A stretch of 64,000 nucleotides of DNA from Aureococcus anophagefferens (taxonomy: Eukaryota; Sar; Pelagophyceae; Pelagomonadales; Pelagomonadaceae). The stretch covers positions 2,681,619 to 2,745,618 of the forward strand of contig NW_008705561.1 in NCBI RefSeq assembly GCF_000186865.1, written 5' to 3'. Position 1 is the first letter of the stretch. The number at the start of each line of letters is the position of its first letter. The notes beneath the pieces were generated by a model. The model was not told the DNA's origin. It saw only the letters and a list, made by a program, of their open reading frames with translations, and searched no databases. The position numbers and the translations under genes are program-made. This document shows positions 37,449 through 47,191 of this stretch, piece after piece.

Positions 37449-39865
37449 CCCTAGGCGACAAACGCCCGGCGGCCATGGGGCAGGCGCCGCCGTTGGACAG
37501 CTTCTGGTGCTCCTCGCACGTCTCCGTCCCGTTCCGCGCGGGGCACGCGTCGGGGCAGTGCGCGTCGCCGGACCGGCAGCCGCAGGCCACGGGGCAGAAG
37601 TAGCTCAGGGGCTTGACGGGGTGGTAGGTGCCGCCGCCCGTGCACGGGTTGATGGCGAAGACGTAGGGCGGGTACGCGTAGTCCTCCGGATAGCGGAGCG
37701 AGAGCCAGTCGGCGCCGAGGTACGCGCAGCCGTTCTTCGCGACGGCGCTGTAGTAGAAGAGCGCGCTCGTCTCCCAGTCCAGGGGCCACTCCGTCGCGAC
37801 GGTGAGGATGTCCGCGACGACGGCCTGGAACGTCGCGTCGTCGACGGCCGCGTCCTCGCAGGCCAACGCCCGGCGCCGCTCGAGGTAGGTCCCCGCGCGC
37901 ATGCACTGGTCGCCGCAGCCGCTCTCCGGTAAAAAAAGCGCGAGCGCGCTCTTCGGGTCGTCGCAGCCGCAGGTCAGAGGGCACATCTGCCGCGCGCGGA
38001 TGCCGAGCGTCGACACGAGGCCGCAGAACGGCGCGAACGTGCTGCAGTAGGGGTGCACGCACGCGTCCGTCGCCTCGTCGCACATGGGGCTCCAGTCGCT
38101 CGCGCAGCCCGCGTGGTCCGGCGGCGCGCCGCCGCACGCATTCGGGTTCCGCTCCCAGAGCTCCGCGTTTGCGACGTCGGAGAGCGCGCCCCTTATCAGA
38201 TCCGAGTAGCCGCCGTCGAAGGACATGGTGTCGTAGCACGACGGGTTCCAGAGCCGCGTCGCGTCCTCGGCGCGCTCCGTCGACTTCTTGACCACGGAGA
38301 AGACGCCCGCGTCCACGGACGGGACCTGGAGCCGCTGCGCGAGGCAGCACGCTGGCCCGTCGTCGACGATCTTCTGGATCGGAACCTCGGCGTCGTAGTC
38401 CCACCTACCAAGCATGTCGGTAACGATTTCTCTTCATTTTCCCGGTGAAAATCTCTCGAAAATCGTCACCGCCACAGGACGCCGAGTCCCACTCGAAGCA
38501 CGAGTCGTAGGGGCAGTCCTCGACCTCGACGCGGCCGTGCTGCTCGATGACGGCGTCGACGGACCGCTGGAGGTACGTCCGCTTGTCCTGGTCGCCGTAC
38601 AAATCCCCGAAGTTGACGTCGCGCGAAAAGTGGACGTCGTCGACGGTCTCGGGGAACCCCCAGGCCGGGACGCCCGCGCCGTCCGTCGTGAACACAAAGT
38701 CCTGGTCGCCGCCGCAGATCGCGTCGCGCGCGTTCTTTAAGATTCGCGTCTGCGGCCCGAGCTCGAGAACGACAAAGTACGCGATGAGCGCCGCCACGAA
38801 GACGTTCGTCGCGAGCGTCTCGCCGTCGACGCCGCCGAGGCCCCGCGACGACCACTCGGCGCGCTTGAGCGGCCGCAGGCCCTCGACGCGCGCCTTCGCC
38901 GCCCGGGGCGCGAGCGCCTCGAAGATCAATTCGTCGACGGAGACGACGAACTCGAGCGCGACGGCGTTGAGGAGCAGGTCGCTGAGCGACACCGTGTAGC
39001 AGAGCCAGCGGCAGCCGTAGACGAGGATCACCGCGGCGACGGCGAAGCGGATCGCGAGCGTCGTCGCCGCGAACGCAAGGCGCGCGCGTGAGATCGCGAG
39101 CACGTCGAAGGTGTCGTCGTCCGGGTCGTCCTCGTCCTCGCGGTGGCGCCCGAGCTCCGTCGTCGCGCCGCGGGGTAGCGCGCCCACGGCGTCGAGCAGC
39201 TCCACGGCCGCCCGGAGCTCCTTGACCATGGTCAGCGTGAACGCGACGAGGCACGCGGCCGCCATCCAGGGCCCCGCGGGCCAATCGTTGTCGTCGATGT
39301 CGCCCAGGTAGGCCGCGAGCTGCGCGTACTGGGCCTGCTGCGTCGCCGCCACCTCGAGGCCCGCGTCGCCGGAGCAGACGCGGTGCGCGAGCGAGTGCTG
39401 CCCGTCGTAGAACGAGACGTCGTGCGCGATCGTGCGCCGCCAGTTCACCAATTCCTCGACGGTGCCGTCGTCGTAGGCCGACGACGACCCGAGGTCCCGC
39501 ATGACGATGTAGCAGAAGAAGACCTGGAGCGCGACGTTGAGCGCGTAGAGCAGCAGCAGCAGCGCGGCCTCGGCCCGCGACGACCCGAAGCTGACGACGA
39601 GGGGGATGGACCAGCATGACGCGTGGACCTCGGCGTGGGCGGCGACGACCTCCTCGGCGCCCTCGCGCTTGCCGGCGGCCCGCATGTCCTCGCGCGCGGG
39701 CGCGGGCGCGTCGCCCTTCAGCGCCGCGAGCTCGTCGCGGAAGGCCGCGAGCTCCTTGCGCATCGCGGCGAGCTCCTGCGCGGCGTCGCCGTCGTCGCCG
39801 ACGTGGGGCACGGCCGCGAAGCCCACGTCCTGCGGGGCCGCGTCGAAGATGCTGCCACACTCCAT
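37393..39865 (-). CDS. Membrane protein with Cys-rich extracellular C-terminus, one short introner
   Basis: Exons 39865-38493 and 38404-37393 give 794 residues. The 88-bp phase-2 GT-AG intron 38405-38492 is a family C introner; splicing reads ...CPYDSCFEWDYDAEVP. An N-terminal coiled coil (LAAMRKELAAFRDELAALKG) is followed by about five hydrophobic helices (AALLLLLYALNVALQVFFCYI, LAFAATTLAIRFAVAAVILVY, VFVAALIAYFVVLELG). The C-terminal ~300 residues are Cys rich, with repeated ARQMCPLTCGC and FCPVACGC motifs of the ShK/SXC-like kind. Probably a cell-surface protein. The C-terminal end reads 56 bp into the PPOX 3' coding sequence on the opposite strand; an alternative end closer to 37449 by splicing cannot be excluded. 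Confidence 0.7.
38405..38484 (-). mobile_element. Introner element, family C (copy 1)
   Basis: 80 bp. The duplication GTGGGACT (coding strand) lies at 38492-38485 and 38404-38397. Imperfect inverted ends share the core GGCGGTGACGATT / AATCGTTACCG. The acceptor is TTGGTAG. Read-through would hit a stop, so splicing is needed for a full protein. Confidence 0.88.
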
Positions 39866-40036
39866 TTGCTACGGCGTTTTACTGCGTGCTGCGTCGAAGA
39901 GGCTGCCCAAAGCCCGCCATCGACTGCGAGAATATCGAGAATTTTGATTCATGAATTCAGCTTCTTCAAGGAGCAGCCGAAGTGCTGTTTCAAACGATGG
40001 AGGAGCGCTAAAGGGCAGCCCTCTTGGCTGGACGCC

Positions 40037-43000
40037 ATGGCGATGAGCGACGCCTACATGAAATTGAGCCGGTACCTGCCGACGTCCGTGTGCCTGCGGA
40101 ACGCGACGGAGGCCTGGGACGAGATCAGCGGCGACCGGTCGCGCGTCGAGGCCGAGCGGCGCCAGCGCGAGGCCACGGCGTTCACGGAGCGCATGTGCGA
40201 GCTCAACCACGCCTGCCTCCTCCTCGCGTCGGACCTCTGGATCGACGAGGTGGAGAAGTCGACGCACGTCTTCGCGGTGCCGTCGGCGTACGTGTGGATG
40301 ACGCCGGCGTGCGCGGCGGCGCTCCGGCGGACGGCGCGCGCGTGCAGCCACGCGGGCGACCGCGACGGCTTCGTCGACGACGTCCTCGCGGAGATCCCGC
40401 GCGCGGAGAAGTTCGTGAGCCGGCGGCTCCGCGTCGGCCGCGCCATGGCCGTGCGGCTCCAGGCCTTCGTCCGGGGTTTGGCCGCGCGCGCGCGCGTCCG
40501 GCGCTGGCTCCTGGCCAAGTTCGAGAAGCGCACGACGGACGCGGGCCGCGTCGTCTATGTGGACGTCGACGTCGAGCGCGAGCAGGCCGAGGCCGCGGCC
40601 CAGGGCGAGGGCGGCGGCTTCGACATGCTCCAGATGAAGTCCGCGCGGCCGCTCAAGCGCGCGAAGCCGCCCCTGGCCCTCAAGCGCGAGCCGAACCTGG
40701 GCACGCCCCGCGCCGTCACGCGGCGCCTCGACAAGGAGCGGGCGCGCGGCGACGCGGCCCTCGCGCGCGACGCGGCGACGCGGCCCGCGAACGCCGCGCG
40801 GGCCGCCGCGGAGAAGGACCGCCTCGACAGCCTCTACGAGCTCGCCCAATTATTGAACGCCCTCGAGGCGGCCTACCGCTTCCTCGGGCGCAAGCTCAAC
40901 GGCGCCCGCTTCCTCAAGCCGCCGAAGAAGAAGGAGGCCGACGACGCGCTCGCCGTCGACGACCGCGCGATCGCCGAGGCGAAGCACAGGGCAGGAAAAG
41001 AGTGATTCAAGTTCGCTTCAACGTGAGTGTTTTCGCGCGCGCGCGTTCCAGAAAAAGCATCCAAGCTTCGAGAACGCTCCGAGAGATGATCGCTCGTCCA
41101 AAAATGAGCCGCAACGAGTGGAAAGCGACCGAGATAGGAGCCTCCAAAGTTGGGAATGTCGCACTCTTTTCCCGCCCAGGCGAAGAAGAAGAAGCGCGCG
41201 GAGTACCGCATCATCTTCAACCGCTACGACGAGGACCGCGGCGGCACGGTCGACGCCGACGAGCTCGACGCCGTCTTCCAGGACATGGGCAAGGTCCTGC
41301 CCAAGGAGGAGATCGACGCGATGCTCCTCGAGTACGCGGTCACGGACGCGGAGCACGACGAGGTCTACTTCGACGAGTTCTGCACCATGCTCGAGGCGCT
41401 CGACGCCAAGGAGAAGAAGGAGCAGCAGCGCCTCGAGGAGCGCGCGGCGCGCGAGGCGGCGAAGCACCGCGCGTTCGCCGCGCTCGCCGCGCCGGCGCGG
41501 CCGCCCGACGACGGCGCGCGCGCGGGCGCGCTCGCGCGGCTCGGCGACGCCGTGCTCGCCAAGCTCGAGGGCGAGGCCGGCGCGGAGACGGAGAAGAAGG
41601 AGGCGGCGGCGAAGACGCCGCCCTGGGGCGACAAGGTGCCGACGTGCTTCACGAGAAGGGGCGGCAATCTCGAGGGGTCGCTCGACGACGAGGGCGAGCG
41701 GAAGCGCCGGGGCCCGCGCGCGGCCAAGGGCGGCGACGACGACGCCAAGGGCTTCGGCCACCGGGGCTCGGGGGACACGCTCAAGCAGCGCTGGGCGAAG
41801 AACACGGAGGTGGCCGTCTTCCGGGACTGCCTGCGGCTGTGTGGAATTCAACCACTGGTTTGGGTGGTCCTGACCAAGCTTCAGAATTCTCTAGCTCGGT
41901 CACATCGAAGTCGATTCGGCTGATTTTTGGATGAATCGATTGCTCTCGTCGAGTTCTCGAAGCACAGTCGAAGAGTACGGCGCAATCAGTTCGATTACGC
42001 GCATATTGAAGTCGGGTTGAAGATTTGAATTCCACACAGGCCTGCGGACCGCGACGGAGTGGCACTCGGCGTCCGACGCGCTCCGGCTCCTGCTCCAGTC
42101 CGCGCGCGCGCGCGCGGCGCTCGAGGACGGCGCCCGCGTCTACGCGGAAGCCCTCGCCTGGCCCGTGCGCGAGTGCTTCCCCGTGCCCATCGACGTCGTC
42201 AAGAAGGTCGACGTCTTCCCGCTCTGGAGCCGCTACGTCTGCGTGTTGGACGGCGAGGGCACGCTCACGGCCATGAGCCAGCGCGACGCCGCGGTCTGCC
42301 ACGGGCCCGACTTTGTGCGGGACGCCGAGGACGTCGTCGCGTCCGTGCTCCAGAGCTTCGAGAACGCGCGGTCCACGTGGGCGCGCGTCGCCAAGGCCTA
42401 CGACCGCCGCGAGCAGGGCAGCACAAGAGAGCGAAATTCCCAACTTCAAAGGCTCATATCTCGGCCATTTTCCACTCGTTTTGGCTGATTTTTGGACGAG
42501 CGATCATCTCTCGGAACGGTCTCGAAGCGTGGATGGTTTTTCCGGAACGCGCGTGCGCGGAACGATCACGTTGAAGCGACGTTGAATCACCCTTGTGCTG
42601 CCCAGGCCGCGAGGCGCGCGAGGTGGCCGCGGAGCTGCTCAAGGCCCAGGAGGGCGACGGCGGCGGCGGCGTCACGGACGCGTTGATGGACCTCGACGGC
42701 CAGGGCGAGTCCAAGGAGGAGAAGGAGCAGCGCATGCGCGCCATCTTCGACAAGTACGACGACGACGGCGGCGGCTCCGTGGACGCGGAGGAGCTCGAGG
42801 CCGTCTTCAAGGACATGGGCATCGAGGTGCCCGAGCCCGACGAGATGCAGGACATGCTCGAGGAGTTCTCCGGCGGCAAGGCCGAGGTCGAGTTCGAGGA
42901 GTTCTGCCTCATCGTCGACGCGCTCGAGCAGGACGACACGGCGAAGATGAAGCGCATCTTCGACAAGTACGACGCCGACGGCGGCGGCACCATGGACGCC

Positions 43001-44310
43001 GAGGAGCTCGAGCAGATCTTCGCCGACCTCAAGATGCCCCTCACGTCGCAGCAGATCGAGGACGCCGTCGAGGTCCACTCGGAGGGCGAGGGCGAGGTCA
43101 ACTTCGAGCAGTTCACGGAGATGGTCAAGGCCCTCAAGGACGTCAAGGTGCGGCGCATCGCCGTCGACGCCGTGTTGCGCGACTTCCAGCCCGACGACAC
43201 GAGCCCGTCGACCAAGGTCTTCGCGACGGCGAAGCTCTTCGACACGGGCGAGGAGGTCAACGTCGCGACGCGCGCGCGGCGCATCTTCGACAAGTACGAC
43301 GAGGACGGCGGCGGCACCATCGACTCCGAGGAGCTCGCGGCCATCTTCGCGGACATGGGCGTCGACGTCGGCACGGAGGACATCGAGAACTTGATCGGCG
43401 AGTACGGCGGCCAGGAGGGCGTCGACGAGGACACGGGCATGATCACGGAGATCAACTTCGACGAGTTCGTCAACATGGTCGCGGCGCTGCCGCCGACCTA
43501 CGAGGTGCCGTCCATCGCAAAACGGTGCCGCGACTACGCGGACGAGGTCGCGGAGCGGCGCGGGACGAGCGCGCGACGTTCCCAACTTCACGGGCTCGGC
43601 CGTTTTCCACTCGTTTCGGCTGATTTTTGGACGAGCGATCATCCCTCGGAGCGATCTCGTGGATGCTTTTTTTGGAACGCGCGCGCGCGAAACACTCACG
43701 TCGAAGCGACGTCGAATCGCCCCGTTCCCAGGTCGCGGAGCAGCTCGGCGACATGCGCGACGACGACGACCGGTTCCTGCCGCCCGCGCCGGACTGTTTG
43801 CTGGTGGACGTCTTCGTGGACAGCGCCAAGAGCCAGCAGCAGCGCGACCGCGAGCTCGCGCGCGCCGGCGTGCCCGTGAGCGGCACGCCGTCGACGAAGC
43901 CCTACGTCGTGTCGGTGACGCCATTATTGCTCGACGCGCGGCTCCGGAAGTCCACGTTCCCGGCGCCGGACCTCGGGCTCTTCGCCATCACGGAGACGGA
44001 GGCGCTGAAGGGCATCCGCGTCAAGCCGCCGACGCCCCGGGACAAGCGCGGCAACGTCATCGAGAAGAAGAAGAAGAAGGCGCCCAAAATGGTGATCAAC
44101 CCGGAGACGGGCGAGGAGGAGGAGGAGGACGACGACGACCCGAGCGAGTACGGCTGGAAGGAGGCCGACGCCGCGGGCGTGAAGGTCTTCCGGCACAAGA
44201 TCGACAGGGGCCGCGTCTTCGAGTTCCGATGCCGCGACGCGCCGCGGAGCGTCCGCGCGCTCCAGGACGCGCTCGAGCCGCGCGACGACGGCGGCGGCCA
44301 CTTTATCTAG
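40037..44310 (+). CDS. Large EF-hand/IQ-motif protein interrupted by four introners
   Basis: Exons 40037-40978, 41180-41828, 42040-42405, 42606-43546 and 43732-44310 give 1,158 residues; all four introns are introners (A, B, A, A; phases 0, 1, 1, 0). An IQ-like helix AVRLQAFVRGLAARARVRRW (~135-155) may bind calmodulin. EF-hand loops are DEDRGGTVDADEL (exon 2) and DDDGGGSVDAEEL, DADGGGTMDAEEL, DEDGGGTIDSEEL (exon 4). Lys-rich linkers (EKKKKKAPKMVINPETGE) and acidic tracts follow. A large cytosolic calcium sensor or scaffold is likely, comparable to flagellar EF-hand proteins. The start at 40037 follows the divergent promoter. The stop shares CTAG with the convergent gene. Confidence 0.88.
40987..41179 (+). 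mobile_element. Introner element, family A (copy 5)
   Basis: 193 bp. Duplication GCGAAGCA at 40979-40986 versus GCGAAGAA at 41180-41187, one mismatch. Ends CAGGGCAGGAAAAGAG and CTCTTTTCCCGCCCAG. Sense to its host gene; first of four in it. Confidence 0.91.
41837..42039 (-). mobile_element. Introner element, family B (copy 2)
   Basis: 203 bp with ends CTGTGTGGAATTC and GAATTCCACACAG. GCCTGCGG is duplicated at 41829-41836 and 42040-42047. The intron is GC-AG, phase 1. Inverted relative to the other family B copy, yet spliced equally well because both ends supply CAG. Confidence 0.93.
42414..42605 (-). mobile_element. Introner element, family A (copy 6)
   Basis: 192 bp with a perfect duplication GCCGCGAG at 42406-42413 and 42606-42613. 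GC-AG, phase 1. Antisense to the host gene. Ends CAGGGCAGCACAAGAG and CTTGTGCTGCCCAG. Confidence 0.94.
43555..43731 (-). mobile_element. Introner element, family A (copy 7, most diverged)
   Basis: 177 bp. The duplication GTCGCGGA (extending to GTCGCGGAG) lies at 43547-43554 and 43732-43739. The intron is GT-AG, phase 0. The terminal repeats have decayed to CGGCGCGGGACGAG and CCCCGTTCCCAG, but the core (ACTCGTTTCGGCTGATTTTT) is still clear. Probably the oldest family A copy here. Confidence 0.88.
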
Positions 44311-45035
44311 CACCCCTTCGTCGCGAAGTCGAGGGACGCGAGCACGGCCGCGGCGACGACCGCGGGGGGGTGGTCGTCCGCGAGGGACGTCGACGGCGCG
44401 TAGAACTGGACGGCGGGCTCGCGCGAGAACGGCTCCGTGCCCGCGAAGGCCTCCCAGGCCTGGAAGTGGGGCGCGGCGGCGTGGGCCTCGAAGCCCGCCT
44501 TGCCGACGAAGGACTCCTGGAAGTGGAACGTGCCCGGCTCCGTCGCGGACTCGCCCCAGCAGTAGCGCAGGTTCCGCGGCTCCTTGAGCGTGCCCGCCGC
44601 GTTCGCGCGGATGCACTCGAGGAACTGGGCCACGCGGTCGGCCTTGACGGCGAGCTCGACGTTGAGGTTGTAGCGGTCCACGGCCGGCGCGGCCGTCCGC
44701 GCGAGCTTCGCGAAGCCGTCCAGCCCCTGCTTCTCGAAGCCGCCGGCGACGAGCGACCCGTAAGTCTTCTGCAGCGGCTCGGGCAGGCGCGCGGGGCCGG
44801 CGCGCTGCATGGTCAGGCCCAGGGCGAGCTTGAGCGACGCCTCGGAGATCCGGCCCTCCTTGGCGGCGGCGAGGTAGTCGACGCGCTGCGCCTCCGTCGC
44901 GAGGGCGCCGCGCAGCTTCGCGGCCTCGTCGTGGGCCTTGCCGTTGGCGCTACCCCAGTTCCAGGCCGGCGAGCCCCAGGACATGGCGGCGTCGAAGGCG
45001 GCGGCGCTCGTGACGAGGAGGGAGAGGAGGCGCAT
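44307..45035 (-). CDS. Secreted/plastid protein with ABM-type (dimeric alpha-beta barrel) domain
   Basis: A 242-residue protein. The N-terminus MRLLSLLVTSAAAFDAAMSW is a signal peptide with an AAAF-type cleavage site, as used for plastid import in algae with red secondary plastids. The middle is helical (EASLKLALGLTMQRAG). Residues ~135-230 match the antibiotic biosynthesis monooxygenase (ABM) fold: YNLNVELAVKADRVAQFLEC, then CWGESATEPGTFHFQESFV and AHAAAPHFQAWEAF. ABM proteins act as small quinol or heme-degrading monooxygenases; the substrate here is unknown. The stop overlaps the EF-hand gene's stop in the palindrome CTAG. It is divergent from the bestrophin gene. Confidence 0.8.
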   Translation of the reverse strand: MRLLSLLVTSAAAFDAAMSWGSPAWNWGSANGKAHDEAAKLRGALATEAQRVDYLAAAKEGRISEASLKLALGLTMQRAGPARLPEPLQKTYGSLVAGGFEKQGLDGFAKLARTAAPAVDRYNLNVELAVKADRVAQFLECIRANAAGTLKEPRNLRYCWGESATEPGTFHFQESFVGKAGFEAHAAAPHFQAWEAFAGTEPFSREPAVQFYAPSTSLADDHPPAVVAAAVLASLDFATKGC

Positions 45036-45188
45036 GCAAGACGACGACGAGCGTGGCCGACGGCTTGCGAGAGCACGAATGTGGCGAGACGTTGTTGAAG
45101 ACAAGTTGATGAAGTGTTGGTGGTCTTGAAGGCGATGGAGTGAGCTTTTCCCGCTTAAACGCAGCCCCGCTTGCTCGTTTTGCAGCCG

Positions 45189-46379
45189 ATGGCCGGGCAC
45201 GCGATGCCCGACCGCCTCGTCGAGGTCGGCTACCAGCCGTCCCCTTACCGCAGCGTGCGCTACGCCCTGCCGGAGAAGCGGGCGCGCTGCGCCATGCTGC
45301 GCATGCTGCTGTCGTGGCGCGCGTCGCTCTGGAAGGCCGTCTGGCGCGAGCTCGCCGTCTGGCTCTTCCTCTACTTCGCGCTGTCGCTGGCCTATCGAGT
45401 GGCGATGACCGAGGACCAGCGCCACGTCTTCAACCGTATTTGTAGTTATAGCATCTACTACACGAGCGCGTTCAACTTCGGGTCGCTGAGCCTCTTCCTC
45501 GGGTTCTACGTGTCCTACGTGAGCACGCGCTGGTGGCAGATGTACACGACGCTGCCGTACATCGACACCATGGCGAACGCCTTGAAGGCGTGCACGGCCG
45601 ACGACGGCGCGACCACGAAACGCGTGATCAAGTACTGCCAGCTGTGCTATTTGGTGACGTGCCGGTCCGTGTCGCGGCACGCGCGCGCGCTCTACCCGCG
45701 GCTCGAGGACTGCGCGCGCGACGGCTGGCTCGACGCGGCGGACCGCGACGCCTTCGAGGCCGTGAGTCGCGAGCTGCCGCACGGTTCAGCGTGGTGGATC
45801 CCCATCATGTGGAGCGCGTCGCTCCTCAAGGACGCGCGCGCGTCCGGCGCCGTCGCGTCCGACCAGGCGCTCACGTTCCTCACGCGGGAGCTCCTGAACT
45901 TCCGGTCGCAGTGCGGCCGCATGCTCGACTTCGACATGATCGGCGTGCCCCTGCTGTATACGCAGGTCGTCACCGTGGCTTGCTACTCCTACTTCGTCTT
46001 CTGCCTCGTGGGCCGGGCCCAGTACACGCGCCCTCGCCAGCTCGGCGACCCCATCGATTTGTATTTCCCCTTCTTCTCCGCCGTGGAGTTCGTGTTGATC
46101 ATCGGCTGGCTCAAGGTCGCGTCGAAGATGCTCGACCCCTACGGCCAGCGCTGCCTGCTCACGTTCGACGCCACGGACGCGACCTTCGACCTCATCTGGG
46201 TGCTCATGCGGAACCGCGAGGTCGGCGACGCCATCGTCAACTTCGGCCACCCGAAGGCCGCGCCGCGCGGGGACCCGTGGCCGCCGGCCGGCTTCGCGCG
46301 AACGCCCGAGGCGGAGGCCGTCCTCTGCGACGGCGAAGGGACGCCCGCGCGGCGGGGCTCGCCGCTCATGGTCGTCTAG
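45189..46379 (+). CDS. Bestrophin-family anion channel
   Basis: A 396-residue protein starting MAGHAMPDRLVEVGYQ. A conserved N-terminal block RASLWKAVWRELAVWLFLYF starts the first membrane helix. LFLGFYVSYVSTRWWQMY matches the bestrophin pore-lining 'G-F-Y-V ... R-WW' signature. LLNFRSQCGRMLDFDMIGVPLLYTQ and VEFVLIIGWLKVASKMLDPYG correspond to the later conserved helices; KMLDPYGQ replaces the usual KxxxPFGED calcium clasp. Bestrophins conduct chloride or bicarbonate, and algal members feed bicarbonate to the thylakoid. No transit peptide is obvious, so location is uncertain. The start is the first Met after the divergent promoter. Confidence 0.88.
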   Translation: MAGHAMPDRLVEVGYQPSPYRSVRYALPEKRARCAMLRMLLSWRASLWKAVWRELAVWLFLYFALSLAYRVAMTEDQRHVFNRICSYSIYYTSAFNFGSLSLFLGFYVSYVSTRWWQMYTTLPYIDTMANALKACTADDGATTKRVIKYCQLCYLVTCRSVSRHARALYPRLEDCARDGWLDAADRDAFEAVSRELPHGSAWWIPIMWSASLLKDARASGAVASDQALTFLTRELLNFRSQCGRMLDFDMIGVPLLYTQVVTVACYSYFVFCLVGRAQYTRPRQLGDPIDLYFPFFSAVEFVLIIGWLKVASKMLDPYGQRCLLTFDATDATFDLIWVLMRNREVGDAIVNFGHPKAAPRGDPWPPAGFARTPEAEAVLCDGEGTPARRGSPLMVV

Positions 46380-46470
46380 GACGAACGGGATAACCTGCCA
46401 CGGGTCGTAAGTCGAAGCGGATGCACCCGGTCTGGAATTCAACGCAAACGCGCCGCGACCACCATCGTTG

Positions 46471-47127
46471 TTACTCCGCCGACGGCGCCGACGGCGCGGG
46501 CGCGGGGGCGGGCGCGGCCGCCTCGGCCCAGGGCAGCGGGTTCGCGGCCATCCACGTCTTCTGCTCGGCGGTGAGGGGCTCCAGGGGCGCGAGGTCGCGG
46601 AGCTCCAGCGTGTAGATGAGCGTCGCGTCGGGCGGGATGACGCCGCCGACGGCCTCGGTGCCCTGCTTGCCGTAGGCGAGGTTCGGCGGGACGATGACGA
46701 TGCGCTTCTCGCCGGCCTGCATGTCCATGACGGCCTCGTCGAAGCCCGGGATCGACGCCGCGACGCCGAGCGTGAAGACCTCGGGCCGCGGCGCGGCGCT
46801 CGCCTTGGTCCCGGCGACGTAGAGCGGCGGCTTGCCGTCGACGGCCGCGCGGAGCACGTAGTCGAGGAGGACGGTCTGGCCGCGCTGGGGCTTGGGCCCG
46901 GCGCCGGCGCGGTCGATGACGTAGCGCAGGCCCGACTTCGTCGACAGCTCCGGCGGCGGCTTCGGCGCGCCGCCGCCGGGCGCCGCGGCGCTCGCGGGGA
47001 GGCTCGCGGGGAGGCTCGCGCCGATGCACGTCGCCAGGCCGCCCTTGACGACGGTCGCGCGGCTGCGGAGTTGCAGCGCGTCCGCCGACACGACCAGCAG
47101 CGCCAGCACCGATGCAATCTTTGCCAT
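46471..47127 (-). CDS. FKBP-type peptidyl-prolyl isomerase, thylakoid lumen type
   Basis: A 218-residue protein. MAKIASVLALLVVSADALQL is a signal peptide. A second hydrophobic Ala-rich stretch (LATCIGASLPASLPASAAAP) resembles a lumen-transfer signal with an Ala-x-Ala cleavage site. Residues ~65-180 are the FKBP domain: GLRYVIDRAGAGPKPQRGQ, VLLDYVLRAAVDG, IPGFDEAVMDMQAGEKR and PPDATLIYTLELRDL. The catalytic pocket aromatic set is partly changed (F and W positions), as in many lumenal FKBPs. A 40-residue Ala/Pro tail follows. The start codon is only 64 bp from that of the divergent ankyrin gene, so they must share a promoter. Confidence 0.9.
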   Translation of the reverse strand: MAKIASVLALLVVSADALQLRSRATVVKGGLATCIGASLPASLPASAAAPGGGAPKPPPELSTKSGLRYVIDRAGAGPKPQRGQTVLLDYVLRAAVDGKPPLYVAGTKASAAPRPEVFTLGVAASIPGFDEAVMDMQAGEKRIVIVPPNLAYGKQGTEAVGGVIPPDATLIYTLELRDLAPLEPLTAEQKTWMAANPLPWAEAAAPAPAPAPSAPSAE

Positions 47128-47191
47128 AGCCGAGATAGCCATCGCGATCTGCGGCAAGCACTGCATCGAGCCGGGCGTGCCGCCGCCGCAA

